This document shows, piece by piece, positions 54,441 through 63,946 of a DNA stretch of 64,000 bases. Made by a program: the position numbers and the translations under genes. The notes below the pieces were generated by a model. The model made no database searches. It was not told where the DNA came from and saw only the letters and a list, made by a program, of their open reading frames with translations. Each line of letters begins with the position of its first letter. Position 1 is the first letter of the stretch. Source of the DNA: Roseibium aquae (GTDB taxonomy: Bacteria > Pseudomonadota > Alphaproteobacteria > Rhizobiales > Stappiaceae); NCBI RefSeq assembly GCF_008711285.1, contig NZ_VXDC01000008.1, positions 174,311 through 238,310 of the forward strand, written 5' to 3'.

Positions 54441-55211
54441 TCAAACCGTGCAAGCCTTTCGAGCGGTGGAGGCCGCGGCATGGAACAGGCCCATATCCGC
54501 CCCGTACGCCATCAAGGTATATCCCGCGTCCCGCGCCTCCATGACCTTTTCAGGGCTCATGCAAAAGATGCCGGCGATTTTCCCGGCTGCGCGGGCATGG
54601 TCCGCGATGGTTCGGATGGCCTGTGTGGTTTTCTCACCGTCGCGGTCCATGTCCGCCCCCGCCGAAAGCGTCAGGGAGAGATCGCTCGGCCCCACGAAAA
54701 CACCGTCGATCCCCGGCACGGCCAAAATCGCGTCCAACGCCGCAACCGCCTGGGGCGTTTCGATCATGGCCAGTGATACCGTTTCCCGATTGGCCTTCTC
54801 GAGGTAAGCCTCCAACGGCAAACCGTCCAGCATGGCCGCCCGGTGCGGTCCCCAGCTCCGCTCGCCCAGCGGCGGGTATTTTGTCGCCGCCGCAAAGGCC
54901 TTGGCCTCTTCGACACTGTTGATCATCGGCGCGATCACCGCCTGCGCGCCCAAGTCGAGCAACCGGCTCGCGGTGGCGTTGTCACCGACCGGGATGCGCG
55001 CCAGCCGGTAGGTGCCCGCGAGCACCATGGCCGCAAGAGCTTCGCGCGCGCTGGCAATGTCGTGCGCGCCATGCTGAAAGTCGACGGTCACCGCCTCATA
55101 ACCGCCGCGTCCCATCAGTTCTGCCAGGATCGGCACCGCGAGCATCGACCAGCCGGTGACAACCGGACTGCCGGATTTCAGTTTTTCCGCAAGGCTGACT
55201 GTTTCGGACAC
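54441..55211 (-). CDS. HpcH/HpaI-family aldolase/citrate lyase-like protein
   Basis: About 256 residues of a TIM-barrel class II aldolase. GGYEAVTVDFQHG near residue 40, ARIPVGDNATASRLLDLGAQAVIAP (phosphate/substrate region), GERSWGPHR, MIETPQAV with the metal-ligand Glu near 152, and GVFVGPSDLSLTL with the metal-ligand Asp near 176 are present. These enzymes cleave or form 2-oxo-3-deoxy or 4-hydroxy-2-oxo acids with Mg2+ or other divalent metal. The substrate is not fixed. GTG 55211, preceded by GGGGGA, is preferred; the frame is open to 55286 but the extra N-terminus is atypical. Confidence 0.88.
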   Translation of the reverse strand: MSETVSLAEKLKSGSPVVTGWSMLAVPILAELMGRGGYEAVTVDFQHGAHDIASAREALAAMVLAGTYRLARIPVGDNATASRLLDLGAQAVIAPMINSVEEAKAFAAATKYPPLGERSWGPHRAAMLDGLPLEAYLEKANRETVSLAMIETPQAVAALDAILAVPGIDGVFVGPSDLSLTLSAGADMDRDGEKTTQAIRTIADHARAAGKIAGIFCMSPEKVMEARDAGYTLMAYGADMGLFHAAASTARKACTV

Positions 55212-55457
55212 GCGCGTTTCCCCCTGTGTGGTCTCTGCTTTGGTCTCTGCCGGATCGGCGGGCGACAAGCTGGAAACGGCTTGCACCCAAAGCGGACCGG
55301 TTCTTCGATCTTAGAGCGTAGTCGGGGCGTTTTCCAAACCCCCAATGCGGTCAGGCAATCGCAGTCGGACGCCGCTTTCAAGGCGTGATTTGCAGGGAAC
55401 CGGCCAGTGGCAAACAACCGGGCCTCCCGTGGGGACCGGAATGGCCAAAGCGCGTTC

Positions 55458-55489
55458 AAAAAAAAGCGCCAGCCCGAAAGGGCCGGCGC
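55458..55489 (-). terminator. strong intrinsic terminator of the zeta-inhibitor gene
   Basis: Read on the minus strand, GCGCCGGCCC pairs with GGGCTGGCGC around a TTTC loop, a 10-bp stem with one G-T pair, and is followed by eight T residues. It ends the DUF1476 transcript. Confidence 0.93.
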
Positions 55490-55519
55490 GCGTTATTCTT
55501 CCGGATCATTTACTTTGGG

Positions 55520-55843
55520 TCAGCCGTCGTTTTGCAGCTGCTCCACGGCCTTTTGCAAAAGGTCGTCCATGGTCCGGCGAATCTGATGGTCGGACTGATC
55601 GACGCCCGCCGCATCAAAATCACCCCGGATCTTCCGGAACACGTCCTCGTCGCCCGGCTCTTCAAAATCGGCGCGGACAACTTCCTTCGCATAGTCTTCT
55701 GCTGCCTCTCCGCTTTTGCCGAGAAGCTCCGCGGCCCAAAGGCCAAGCAGTTTGTTGCGGCGTGCGGTCGATTTGAACCGCAACTCCTCGTCATGCGCGA
55801 ACTTGTTTTCAAATCCCTGTTCGCGCTTGTCGAACGTGCTCAT
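55520..55843 (-). CDS. ATP synthase inhibitor zeta subunit (DUF1476)
   Basis: A 107-residue helical protein matching the DUF1476 family (PF07345), shown in alphaproteobacteria to be the zeta subunit that inhibits the F1Fo-ATPase. The N-terminal segment TFDKREQGFENKFAHDEEL is the inhibitory region, followed by RNKLLGLWAAELLG and the acidic C-terminal helices. Of two adjacent ATGs, 55843 fits AGGAG spacing best. An ORF upstream to 55933 is probably not coding. No ATP synthase genes are in the window, as is usual for this gene. Confidence 0.93.
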   Translation of the reverse strand: MSTFDKREQGFENKFAHDEELRFKSTARRNKLLGLWAAELLGKSGEAAEDYAKEVVRADFEEPGDEDVFRKIRGDFDAAGVDQSDHQIRRTMDDLLQKAVEQLQNDG

Positions 55844-56162
55844 CATAACTCTCCTGAAGTCAGGGCCGGGCCAACGCCTTCCATATAGGAAGCCTTTGAC
55901 ACTTTCCATATCCCCCGAAGCGGCCCAAATCAACGCGCGACCAACGCTTTACCCCAAAAGCCGCGACCATGTGATAAAACCCCGCACCATGCCGATTGTG
56001 CTTTGGCCGGTCTTGGAGTACCTTCCGCGCCGCTGACGCGGGGTTGAAACCGAGGATCACCGCCAAAACGCGCGGCCGCGCGCCGCTCTGGGGGGAGGAA
56101 AGCAACGGTTAGGAAAGAACCCCGACTATATGGATTTTCTCAAACACTCACGGTATGTGCCA
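55844..56162. other. 319-base gap holding the divergent purC and zeta-inhibitor promoters
   Basis: No gene is seen. CGCGCGGCCGCGCG at 56069-56082 is a perfect 14-bp palindrome near the middle, and a purine-rich tract (GGGGGGAGGAAAG) follows. An ATG at 56130 would give an 11-residue N-terminal extension of PurC and cannot be excluded, but family starts favour 56163. Confidence 0.45.
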
Positions 56163-56927
56163 ATGAACCGCCGCCGGCGTATCTATGAGGGCAAAGGCAA
56201 GATTCTTTACGAAGGCCCGGAACCAGGAACCCTGATCCAGCACTTCAAAGACGACGCGACCGCCTTTAACAACAAAAAACACGCAATTGTCGACGGCAAG
56301 GGCGTGCTGAACAATCGGATCTCTGAATTCGTCTTCACCCATTTGAATGAGATCGGCATCCCGACCCATTTCATACGGCGGATGAACATGCGCGAGCAAT
56401 TGATCAGGGAAGTGGAAGTCATCCCGATCGAGGTGGTGGTGCGCAATGTCGCCGCCGGATCGATCGCCACGCGTCTCGGCCTGGACGAGGGCACCCAACT
56501 GCCCCGCTCGATCATCGAGTTCTATTACAAGAACGACGAACTCGGCGATCCCATGGTGGCCGAGGAACACATCACCGCCTTTGGCTGGGCCACTCCCCAG
56601 GAGCTGGACGACATGATGGCGTTGGCGATCCGGGTCAACGATTTTCTCTGCGGCTTGTTCCTGGGTGTCGGGATACGGCTGGTTGACTTCAAGATCGAAT
56701 GCGGACGCTTGTTCGAGGGCGACATGATGCGGATCGTCGTCGCCGATGAGATCTCCCCGGACAGCTGCCGTCTTTGGGACATCGAGACCAACGAAAAGAT
56801 GGACAAGGACCGGTTCCGCCGCGATCTCGGCGGCATGCTGGAAGCTTATCAGGAAGTGGCCAAGCGGCTCGGCATCCTGAACGAGAACGACCGGCCAACG
56901 GCCAACGGTCCAACTCTGGTCCAGTAA
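56163..56927 (+). CDS. purC: SAICAR synthase
   Basis: A 254-residue phosphoribosylaminoimidazole-succinocarboxamide synthase that joins aspartate to CAIR using ATP. It starts [13 protein letters not shown], the typical alphaproteobacterial opening. The ATP and substrate residues follow: [27 protein letters not shown], and DFKIECGR with VADEISPDS near the end. The length fits this lineage. It is first in the pur cluster here, but an intrinsic terminator separates it from purS. Confidence 0.97.
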   Translation: MNRRRRIYEGKGKILYEGPEPGTLIQHFKDDATAFNNKKHAIVDGKGVLNNRISEFVFTHLNEIGIPTHFIRRMNMREQLIREVEVIPIEVVVRNVAAGSIATRLGLDEGTQLPRSIIEFYYKNDELGDPMVAEEHITAFGWATPQELDDMMALAIRVNDFLCGLFLGVGIRLVDFKIECGRLFEGDMMRIVVADEISPDSCRLWDIETNEKMDKDRFRRDLGGMLEAYQEVAKRLGILNENDRPTANGPTLVQ

Positions 56928-56941
56928 CATCCAAGGACAGA

Positions 56942-56966
56942 CCCCCGGCCCTCCGGGGGTTTTTTC
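56942..56966 (+). terminator. intrinsic terminator between purC and purS
   Basis: CCCCCGG (56942-56948), loop CCCT, CCGGGGG (56953-56959), then seven T residues. It is a textbook Rho-independent terminator 15 bases after purC. Confidence 0.93.
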
Positions 56967-57059
56967 TGGATCCGGCGGCAGGACCCTTTCTTCCGCGCAA
57001 AAGCTGGTGTAAGCACCGCGCGACTTCAGACAACCGGCAAGGCTCTCGGAGACCCGATC

Positions 57060-57299
57060 ATGAAAGCACGCGTGACCGTCACTTTGAAAAACGGCGTTCT
57101 CGACCCGCAAGGCAAGGCGATCGAAGGCGCGCTGGGCGGTCTCGGCTTCGACGGTGTCGCAAGTGTCCGCCAGGGAAAGGTGTTCGACGTGGAGATGCGG
57201 CACACGGAGGCCGCCGCTGCCCAGGCGGAGCTTGCGGAGATATGCGAGAAGCTTCTGGCCAATACGGTCATCGAGGACTACGCTATCGAGCTCATGTAA
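57060..57299 (+). CDS. purS: FGAM synthase subunit PurS
   Basis: A 79-residue protein that links PurQ and PurL in the three-subunit FGAM synthase. It begins KARVTVTLKNGVLDPQGKAIEGALGGLGF, here recognised by VTLKNGVLDPQG and IEGALGGLGFDGV, and ends LLANTVIEDYAIEL. Length and pattern match PurS. GGAG sits about 9 bases before the ATG. It is followed by a tiny membrane-peptide gene and then purQ. Its presence explains why PurL here is the short form. Confidence 0.96.
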   Translation: MKARVTVTLKNGVLDPQGKAIEGALGGLGFDGVASVRQGKVFDVEMRHTEAAAAQAELAEICEKLLANTVIEDYAIELM

Positions 57300-57322
57300 G
57301 CTGCAGCGAAGGGCATTGAGGC

Positions 57323-57430
57323 ATGGATGAGGACAGCGCGAAAGCCTTGCGCTTCATGGCCATCAAAGCCGCTGTCTTTATCGCCATTCCGGCCCTGGCC
57401 GCTGTGCTGGCCGTGCTGTTCCTCTTGTGA
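57323..57430 (+). CDS. 35-residue small membrane protein in the pur cluster
   Basis: The ORF encodes 35 residues: a charged start ([17 protein letters not shown]), then one hydrophobic helix ([18 protein letters not shown]). AAGGG at 57309-57313 lies 9 bases before the ATG, and the TGA at 57428-57430 overlaps the GTG at 57427. The position between purS and purQ and the one-helix pattern match the family I recall as phosphoribosylformylglycinamidine synthase-associated small membrane protein, which is annotated in alphaproteobacteria by context. Whether it anchors or regulates the enzyme is not known. Confidence 0.7.
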   Translation: MDEDSAKALRFMAIKAAVFIAIPALAAVLAVLFLL

Positions 57431-57453
57431 CTGACACCGGGACGACCCCCAAC

Positions 57454-58122
57454 ATGAAAACCGCCGTTATCGTTTTTCCAGGCTCCAATCGCGACCGGGA
57501 CATGTTCCGCGCGCTGGAATTGGTCACAGGCTCCCGCCCTCAATCGATCTGGCATGCGGATGCAACACTGCCGGATGTCGATCTGGTCGTGGTGCCAGGC
57601 GGATTTTCCTACGGCGACTATCTGCGGTCCGGAGCGATCGCGGCCCGGTCACCGATCCTCAAGGACCTCGTGGCGAAGGCCGCGCAGGGTGTCACGGTTC
57701 TGGGCGTGTGCAACGGGTTCCAGATCCTGACCGAAGCCGGGCTTCTGCCCGGTGCGCTGATGCGCAACGCCGGACTGAATTTCGTGTGCAAGGAAGTGCT
57801 TCTCGAGACGGTGACCGACGCGACCCGCTTCTCGTTGAAGTTTGAAAAAGGCCAGGTCTGGCGCTGTCCGGTCGCGCACCATGACGGCAACTACTTCGCC
57901 GACGCGGACACATTGAAGGCCCTGGAGGACAACGGTCAGGTCGTTTTCCGTTATGCCAATGGCACCAACCCGAACGGGTCGATCAACGACATCGCTGGCA
58001 TCATGAATGGCGCGGGCAACGTCCTGGGCATGATGCCCCACCCGGAGAATCTGGTCGAACCGCTGCATGGCGGCACCGACGGCCGCCTGCTGTTCGAAAG
58101 CCTGCTCTCCAAGGCGGCGTAA
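57454..58122 (+). CDS. purQ: FGAM synthase glutaminase subunit PurQ
   Basis: A 222-residue class I glutamine amidotransferase that supplies ammonia for FGAM formation. It starts [16 protein letters not shown], with the nucleophile Cys86 in GVCNGFQIL and the triad His in MPHPENLVE near the C-terminus. The ATG at 57454 is favoured by family start; a GTG at 57427 overlapping the small ORF stop is possible and would add nine residues. It is followed 21 bases later by the DUF2164 gene. Confidence 0.97.
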   Translation: MKTAVIVFPGSNRDRDMFRALELVTGSRPQSIWHADATLPDVDLVVVPGGFSYGDYLRSGAIAARSPILKDLVAKAAQGVTVLGVCNGFQILTEAGLLPGALMRNAGLNFVCKEVLLETVTDATRFSLKFEKGQVWRCPVAHHDGNYFADADTLKALEDNGQVVFRYANGTNPNGSINDIAGIMNGAGNVLGMMPHPENLVEPLHGGTDGRLLFESLLSKAA

Positions 58123-58143
58123 TCCTGCTGCGAAGGGTCCGGC

Positions 58144-58407
58144 ATGAGCGAGCTGAAACTCGACAAGGACACGAAGACCCGGCTCGCAGCTGAAATCCGC
58201 CGCTATATTGACCGCGAGCTCGAAATCGAAATCGGCAACATGGAAGCCGAGTTCTTTCTTGATTTTTTGGCCCAAACACTGGGGCCCAGCTTTTGCAATC
58301 TTGGCCTGAAGGATGCTCAAACCCTGATCAGCCGCCGGATGATTGATCTGAACGACGACATGGACGCCTTGGCAAGGCTGGAAACGACCGTGTCGCCGCG
58401 AAAATAG
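58144..58407 (+). CDS. DUF2164 family protein
   Basis: An 87-residue mostly helical protein of the DUF2164 family. It starts ELKLDKDTKTRLAAEIRRYIDRELEIEIGNMEAEFFLDF, identified by the segments TRLAAEIRRYI, LEIEIGNMEAEFFLDF and ISRRMIDLNDDMDAL. The role is unknown. It sits between purQ and a cation exchanger, and is probably co-transcribed with purQ. No signal or metal motif is present. Confidence 0.8.
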   Translation: MSELKLDKDTKTRLAAEIRRYIDRELEIEIGNMEAEFFLDFLAQTLGPSFCNLGLKDAQTLISRRMIDLNDDMDALARLETTVSPRK

Positions 58408-58478
58408 GCCCGCGCGGAATAATTGCGGACAAGCGCGCCCGAACATCACCAGCTGCACAAAGGAAAGGACTTGCTTGC

Positions 58479-59444
58479 ATGGATGCTCTTCTCATTGCAT
58501 TCGGCCTCGCCGGGCTTGTGGCCGGCGGTGACAGCCTGGTGCGCGGTTCGGTCGGCATCGCCAAACGGCTTGGACTGTCGCCTCTCCTGATCGGGCTGGT
58601 TCTGGTCGGTTTCGGCACCTCCTCGCCGGAACTCATGACCAGCGTGTTGGCTGCGTTGAATGGCTCCCCCGGGATCGCCGTGGGCAATGTTGTCGGCTCG
58701 AACACGGCCAATATTTTGCTGATCCTCGGACTGTCGGCCCTGCTGGCGCCCTTGGTCACCGATCCGGCCGCCATGCGCCGGGACGGGCTGGTGATGCTGG
58801 GGGCTGCCTTGGCCGTCTCCCTGCTGGCCCTGATGGGCTCGATCTCCCGGATCGAAGGCGGACTTCTGGTGGGCGCGCTGATTGCCTATCTCGTCGTCGC
58901 CTATGTGACAGAATCCGGCAAATCGACCCCGTCCGGCGATCTGCACCGGGCCGAGGCCGACACGCCGACGGCTCAACCCTTCTTCTCCAGCCTGCCCATG
59001 CTGATCGGCCTGACAGTGGGCGGGCTGGCGCTGACCATGGCCGGCGCGAACTGGTTGGTCACGGGGGCCAGCAATCTGGCCCGTACCGCAGGCGTGAGCG
59101 ATGCCGTGATCGGTCTGACCGTGGTGGCGGTGGGCACATCCCTGCCCGAATTGGTGACCGCGATCGTGGCAGCGATGAAGAAGCAATCCGATATCGCGCT
59201 TGGCAACGTGCTGGGGTCCAACATCTACAATGTGCTGGGCATTCTCGGGACAACCGCGCTGATCGCCCCGCTCGACATCCCGGCCGAGATCGCGACCCGC
59301 GACGTCTGGATCATGCTCACGGCGACGATCGTTCTGCTGGTCTTCGCTGTCACGGGATGGAAAATCACCCGGCGCGAAGGAACGCTTCTTCTGGCCGGCT
59401 ATGGCGCCTATCTGGCATACCTCGTCTTTTCAGCGACTGGCTGA
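58479..59444 (+). CDS. calcium/sodium antiporter (CaCA family)
   Basis: A 321-residue membrane protein with about ten hydrophobic segments and the two alpha repeats of the Ca2+/cation antiporter family: [12 protein letters not shown] near residues 44-55 and [12 protein letters not shown] near 208-219. Each has the Glu ligand, and [10 protein letters not shown] and [10 protein letters not shown] follow. It is the YrbG/CaxA-like type exporting Ca2+ in exchange for Na+. It is inserted between purQ/DUF2164 and purL. Confidence 0.94.
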   Translation: MDALLIAFGLAGLVAGGDSLVRGSVGIAKRLGLSPLLIGLVLVGFGTSSPELMTSVLAALNGSPGIAVGNVVGSNTANILLILGLSALLAPLVTDPAAMRRDGLVMLGAALAVSLLALMGSISRIEGGLLVGALIAYLVVAYVTESGKSTPSGDLHRAEADTPTAQPFFSSLPMLIGLTVGGLALTMAGANWLVTGASNLARTAGVSDAVIGLTVVAVGTSLPELVTAIVAAMKKQSDIALGNVLGSNIYNVLGILGTTALIAPLDIPAEIATRDVWIMLTATIVLLVFAVTGWKITRREGTLLLAGYGAYLAYLVFSATG

Positions 59445-59554
59445 GAGAAACCCGGAAATCACCATTCCGGAAGGCTCCCCTTTCGCGATCCGATCTGCTA
59501 AATGCGGCGCACGCGCCGTGTTTGGCACCCAGACTTTCAGCGAAACGGACCGAC

Positions 59555-61756
59555 ATGATCCCGAACGACATCAAGATCACGCCCGAACTCATCGAATCCC
59601 ATGGGCTGAAGCCCGACGAGTATGAGCGGATCCTGGCGCTCATCGGCCGCGAGCCGACTTTCACGGAACTTGGCATCTTCTCGGCCATGTGGAACGAGCA
59701 TTGTTCCTACAAGTCCTCGAAAAAATGGCTGAAAACGCTGCCAACCAAAGGTCCGCGCGTCATACAGGGACCGGGTGAGAACGCCGGCGTGGTGGACATA
59801 GGCGACGATCAGGTCGTGGTGTTCAAGATGGAAAGCCACAATCACCCGTCCTACATCGAACCCTATCAGGGCGCGGCCACCGGCGTCGGCGGGATCTTGC
59901 GCGATGTCTTCACGATGGGCGCACGGCCCGTGGCCGCCATGAACGCCCTGCGCTTCGGGGCGCCCGACCATCCGCGCACCCGCCATCTTGTGTCCGGTGT
60001 GGTGGCGGGCGTCGGCGGTTACGGCAACTCGTTTGGCGTGCCGACCGTGGGCGGCGAGGTCGAGTTCCACGCCCGCTACAACGGCAACTGCCTGGTCAAC
60101 GCGTTTGCCGCCGGTCTGGCGAAGGCCGATGGCATTTTCCTGTCCAAGGCGGAAGGCGTTGGTCTGCCCGTGGTCTATCTGGGAGCCAAGACGGGCCGCG
60201 ACGGCGTCGGCGGAGCCACGATGGCCTCGGCGGAATTCGACGATACGATCGACGAAAAACGGCCGACCGTTCAGGTCGGCGACCCGTTCACCGAGAAGTG
60301 CCTGCTCGAAGCATGCCTGGAATTGATGGAGACCGGCGCCGTCATCGCGATCCAGGATATGGGCGCGGCGGGGCTGACCTGTTCGGCCGTGGAAATGGGC
60401 GCCAAGGGCAATCTCGGGATCGAGCTGGATCTTGACGCGGTGCCGGTGCGCGAGGAGCGCATGAGCGCCTACGAGATGATGCTTTCGGAAAGCCAGGAGC
60501 GCATGCTGATGGTCCTGCGCCCGGAACTGGAAGGCGAGGCCGAGGCGATCTTCAGGAAGTGGGGCCTCGACTTTGCCATTGTCGGCAAGACGACGGACAC
60601 GCTGCGCTTCATCGTCAAGCACCAGGGCGACATCGTGGCCGATCTGCCGATCAAGGAACTGGGCGACGAGGCGCCGGAATATGACCGGCCGTTTATCGAG
60701 CCCGAAAAGCGCGCGACGCTGTCGCCCGCCGACGTGCCGGAGCCGCAGGATTACGCCGCCGCGCTGAAAGCCCTTGTCGGCAGCCCCAATGGCGCGTCCC
60801 GCCGCTGGGTGTACGAGCAATATGACACGCTGATCCAGGGCAATTCGGCGGCGACGCCCGGCGGGGATGCCGGCGTGATCCGCGTTGAGGGCACCCGCAA
60901 GGGCCTCGCCTTCACCGTGGACGTGACACCGCGCTACTGCGAGGCCGATCCGTTCGAGGGCGGCAAGCAGGCGGTGGCCGAGGTCTGGCGCAACCTGACC
61001 GCCGTCGGCGCCGAACCTCTGGCGGCAACGGACAACCTGAATTTCGGCAACCCGGAGCGGCCCGAGATCATGGGCCAGTTCGTCGGCTGCATCAAAGGCA
61101 TCGGCGAAGCCTGCCGGGAACTCGACTTCCCGATCGTGTCCGGCAATGTCTCGCTCTACAACGAGACCCACGGCGAGGCGATCCTGCCAACCCCGGCCAT
61201 CGGCGGGGTGGGCCTTCTGCCCGATGTCACCGTGCGCGCCGGCGCCGCCTTCGTCCGGGAGAACGACTGCATCGTCCTGATCGGCGGCCACGGCACGCAT
61301 CTGGGCGCCACGCAATATCTCGCCGATGTTCTGGGCCGGGAAGACGGCGCCCCGCCGCCGGTGGACCTTGCTTGCGAGAAACGCAATGGCACCCTGGTGC
61401 GCCAGTTCATCGGCGCGCAGCGGGTGAGCGCGGTTCACGACATTTCCTCCGGCGGCCTGGCCGTGGCGCTGGCCGAGATGGCGATGGCCGGCAACATCGG
61501 GGCCACGGTCGAGATCGATGGCCCCGCGCATGCCGCGCTGTTTGGCGAGGATCAGGGCCGCTACATTCTCACCGCCGCCGAGGACCAGCTCGATGCGCTT
61601 CTGGAAGATGCGATCGACCAGGGCATCGAGGCCCGGATGATCGGCCGGACCGGCGGAACGGAATTGACTGTTGCCGGAGTTCTCACCATATCGGTGGAGG
61701 AGCTGAGAACCGCCCATGAGGGCTGGTTCCCGCACTACATGGCCAGCGCAGATTAA
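59555..61756 (+). CDS. purL: FGAM synthase large subunit PurL (short form)
   Basis: A 733-residue PurL of the short type that requires PurS and PurQ. The N-terminal opening [19 protein letters not shown] and [17 protein letters not shown] are standard. The ATP/FGAR domains have [23 protein letters not shown], and [11 protein letters not shown], and the C-terminal AIR-synthase-like repeat ends [19 protein letters not shown]. The ATG at 59555 fits the family start. It lies 110 bases after the antiporter gene and is followed by bolA 43 bases later. Confidence 0.97.
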   Translation: MIPNDIKITPELIESHGLKPDEYERILALIGREPTFTELGIFSAMWNEHCSYKSSKKWLKTLPTKGPRVIQGPGENAGVVDIGDDQVVVFKMESHNHPSYIEPYQGAATGVGGILRDVFTMGARPVAAMNALRFGAPDHPRTRHLVSGVVAGVGGYGNSFGVPTVGGEVEFHARYNGNCLVNAFAAGLAKADGIFLSKAEGVGLPVVYLGAKTGRDGVGGATMASAEFDDTIDEKRPTVQVGDPFTEKCLLEACLELMETGAVIAIQDMGAAGLTCSAVEMGAKGNLGIELDLDAVPVREERMSAYEMMLSESQERMLMVLRPELEGEAEAIFRKWGLDFAIVGKTTDTLRFIVKHQGDIVADLPIKELGDEAPEYDRPFIEPEKRATLSPADVPEPQDYAAALKALVGSPNGASRRWVYEQYDTLIQGNSAATPGGDAGVIRVEGTRKGLAFTVDVTPRYCEADPFEGGKQAVAEVWRNLTAVGAEPLAATDNLNFGNPERPEIMGQFVGCIKGIGEACRELDFPIVSGNVSLYNETHGEAILPTPAIGGVGLLPDVTVRAGAAFVRENDCIVLIGGHGTHLGATQYLADVLGREDGAPPPVDLACEKRNGTLVRQFIGAQRVSAVHDISSGGLAVALAEMAMAGNIGATVEIDGPAHAALFGEDQGRYILTAAEDQLDALLEDAIDQGIEARMIGRTGGTELTVAGVLTISVEELRTAHEGWFPHYMASAD

Positions 61757-61799
61757 TGGACCGGGCCGCAATGGCCATCGAGGGAAGGACGCGACCAAA

Positions 61800-62033
61800 A
61801 TGCCGATGAACGCGAACGAGATCGAAACCCTGATCAGGGAGGCCCTGCCCGACGCGCAGATCGAGATCCGGGATCTCGCCGGTGACGGCGATCACTACGC
61901 CGCCAATGTCGTGTCGGAATCGTTCCGGGGCAAAAGCCGGGTCCAGCAGCACCAGATGATCTATGATGCCCTCAAGGGCAACATGGGCGGCACCCTCCAC
62001 GCCCTGGCTCTGCAAACGAAGGCCCCGGACTGA
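61800..62033 (+). CDS. BolA family protein
   Basis: A 77-residue BolA-like protein: MNANEIETLIREALPDAQI, then DLAGDGDHYAANVVSESFRGKSRVQQHQMIY, recognised by GDHYAANVVSESF and KSRVQQHQMIYDAL. It partners CGFS glutaredoxins to bind a [2Fe-2S] cluster. The glutaredoxin gene grxD follows 89 bases downstream, which fits this pairing. The helix-rich fold may also act in transcription or iron sensing. An internal ATG at 61806 is the alternative start. Confidence 0.95.
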   Translation: MPMNANEIETLIREALPDAQIEIRDLAGDGDHYAANVVSESFRGKSRVQQHQMIYDALKGNMGGTLHALALQTKAPD

Positions 62034-62122
62034 CCGGCCGATTGCGAAGCTACGGGTTTTCGCCTAGGTTTGGGCACACCGGCGGCCCTGCCGCCGCACC
62101 GATTTCAAAAAGGACGCATTCC

Positions 62123-62455
62123 ATGAGCATCCAGGACTGGATCAAGAACGAAGTCGAAACCAACGATGTCGTGCTGTTCATGAAGGGCACGCCGAACTTT
62201 CCGCAATGCGGGTTTTCCGGCCAGGTCGTTCAGATCCTCGACTATCTCGGCGCGCCCTACAAGGGCATCAACGTGCTGGAGGACGACGAGCTGCGCACCG
62301 GCATCAAGGAATTCACCAATTGGCCGACCATTCCGCAGCTCTATATCAAGGGCGAATTCGTCGGCGGCTGCGACATCATCCGCGAAATGTTCCAGAACCA
62401 GGAACTGCAAACGGCCTTCTCCAAAAAAGGCATCGAAGTAAAGCAAAGCGCGTAA
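62123..62455 (+). CDS. grxD: monothiol CGFS glutaredoxin
   Basis: A 110-residue monothiol glutaredoxin with CGFS at residues 29-32 (FPQCGFSGQ). TWP-type cis-Pro segment reads NWPTIPQLYI, and GGCDIIREMFQ is the glutathione-contact loop. It binds and transfers [2Fe-2S] clusters, with BolA as partner. AAAAGGA about 9 bases upstream supports the ATG at 62123. The frame is open upstream but that part is not coding. The 44-bp repeat array begins about 50 bases after the stop. Confidence 0.97.
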   Translation: MSIQDWIKNEVETNDVVLFMKGTPNFPQCGFSGQVVQILDYLGAPYKGINVLEDDELRTGIKEFTNWPTIPQLYIKGEFVGGCDIIREMFQNQELQTAFSKKGIEVKQSA

Positions 62456-62501
62456 CGCGCTTTGCCCACGGGGCGCGAGGCTGACCCAAAGGCCGCAGCA
62501 A

Positions 62502-62772
62502 GCAGCCTGCCCCGCCTCATCCTGAGGAGGTCCGCAGGACCGTCTCGGAGGACCGTCTCGAAGGATCCGCGCCCCCTTCGTGATGACGCCTGCCCATCTC
62601 ATCCTGAGCAGGTCCGCACCATGCCAAAGCTGCCTGCCGGCCTCATCCCGAGCAGGTCCGCACCATGCCAAAGCAGCCTGCCGGCCTCATCCCGAGCAGG
62701 TCCCCAGCATGCCAAAGCAGCCTGCCCGCCTCATCCTGAGGAGGTCCGCAGGACCGTCTCGAAGGATCCCCG
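62502..62772. repeat. tandem 44-bp repeats with flanking partial units
   Basis: Three perfectly spaced 44-bp units lie at 62597-62640, 62641-62684 and 62685-62728, each beginning with (T/C)CTCATCC and ending with AAAGC(T/A)GCCTGCC. A fourth unit at 62729-62772 and a first copy near 62515-62569 share the first half but end in GGTCCGCAGGACCGTCTCGAAGGAT, here read as GGTCC-GCA-GGACC, a small hairpin. The half CCTCATCCTGAGGAG...GTCTCGAAGGATCC is a repeat word seen in many Hyphomicrobiales genomes. The array is not a CRISPR: there are no spacers. Confidence 0.85.
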
Positions 62773-63021
62773 GCGCCCGGACCGCCAAAATCCCGCCCGG
62801 TTACGTGCCCGCAACCGGCCGGGCAAAGAGCCGACCGACGTGGCCGCCTCCGGCAACGGACAGCCAGATGGGTCTTCGGCCAGACTGAACCGGCATTTTT
62901 CGCGCTTGGATCGGGATTGTTTCCCGCCCTAAGGGGACATACACCTGCCTTCAATTAAATGATCGGTTCTGACTAAAAAACGTAAGATTGTATTGTTAGA
63001 TTTATCACCCATAAAATACTA

Positions 63022-63897
63022 CTACAAGCGCCGGATAAGATTCTTAATCCAGCTCATACTAAACTCGATTGCCCATTCCGTCTGCTGGCGCGACAGGGTT
63101 TGCATCTGCAAGTTACCAGCTCCGTGTCCGATCGGGTTACGGACATGGGTAAAGAACTCTTTCAGTAAGGTGCTTTCCCAAGACAAAATGAAGCCGTTCT
63201 TTTTCGACGCAAGGTTTTCGATGTAACTGTGCGCGCCTTTTTCACCTCCGTGGGTCCAGCCTTTTTGATCGGAAATGATCTTGATGGTGCTTTCCAAAGC
63301 GCGTGCCGCGTAGAACTCCGGGTCGCGTCCATCGCTATCCCGACGGTCAAGCGCTTCCTTCATATCCAGATCGACGTTCTTCCAAACGGGATCAGAGACC
63401 AGCATCCAAAATGGCGTTTCAACTTCTTTCTGAACTAGGTCATCGGTCGAGATCTGAATGAAGCCATTGTGATAGTTCAGTGGGTATCCAGCTTGCCGGA
63501 ATCGAGCGTTTAGCTCATCAACACTTGCACGGAAAGCGGCTGTATTGATCTCTCGCCGTTTGCGTGCGCCCTCTTGTGGATCGTCTGGCAATCTCAAGCT
63601 TGAGGGGGACAAGGAAGCAAGTAGTTGCTCGCTTTCGGAAATCTCGGACGCATTCAGCGTGGCAATCTCGTTCTCTTTTTGCCTAAAACCAAGTTCAATC
63701 AAGCTGAGGCGTTCTTTGATATGCACGTCGGGAGAATCCGTGACTGTTTTCATTAGCCAATTCTCGCAGACTGTAACCACAGCATATCTATGCGTCTGGA
63801 TGTGGTCATTCCCATTCCACTTCGTAGTGTATGAGGACCAAATCGGTGAAAGCTCTTTCACACCGAGTTCGCGGATAACGTACAAAATTTTTCGCAC
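63022..63897 (-). CDS. HEPN-domain AbiJ-like abortive-infection protein, probably 5'-truncated
   Basis: About 291 residues, AT-richer than all neighbours. The C-terminal third (residues 195-262) reads as a HEPN domain with the RNase motif R-x4-H at Arg253-His258 (HVRNPIGHG), close to AbiJ and STM4504-type abortive infection proteins. The N-terminal half includes LIELGFRQKENEI as in AbiJ homologues. Homologues begin well upstream of this N-terminus. The only start is a weak GTG at 63897 with no ribosome-binding site, and an in-frame TAA lies 27 bases before it. A broken 5' end is therefore likely; the ORF is still intact downstream. Loss or survival of activity is unclear. Confidence 0.65.
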   Translation of the reverse strand: MRKILYVIRELGVKELSPIWSSYTTKWNGNDHIQTHRYAVVTVCENWLMKTVTDSPDVHIKERLSLIELGFRQKENEIATLNASEISESEQLLASLSPSSLRLPDDPQEGARKRREINTAAFRASVDELNARFRQAGYPLNYHNGFIQISTDDLVQKEVETPFWMLVSDPVWKNVDLDMKEALDRRDSDGRDPEFYAARALESTIKIISDQKGWTHGGEKGAHSYIENLASKKNGFILSWESTLLKEFFTHVRNPIGHGAGNLQMQTLSRQQTEWAIEFSMSWIKNLIRRL

Positions 63898-63946
63898 ATT
63901 TTCAGGTTGGTACGGTTCCCTTTATTCTGATTGAAGGGAGCATGGC

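Noticed and set aside
56069..56082. 14-bp palindrome CGCGCGGCCGCGCG as a specific operator
   Set aside because: Self-complementary GC words of this length are expected by chance in such GC-rich DNA, and no second copy was noticed near other pur genes.
59537..61798. 753-codon minus-strand open frame
   Set aside because: It is the antisense of purL, which has every expected motif.
62502..62772. CRISPR array
   Set aside because: The units are contiguous without unique spacers, no cas genes are present, and the unit diverges in its second half.
62462..62932. protein-coding gene across the 44-bp repeats
   Set aside because: The period is not a multiple of three, so a coding repeat would shift frame each unit; the product is low-complexity Pro/Arg/Ser.
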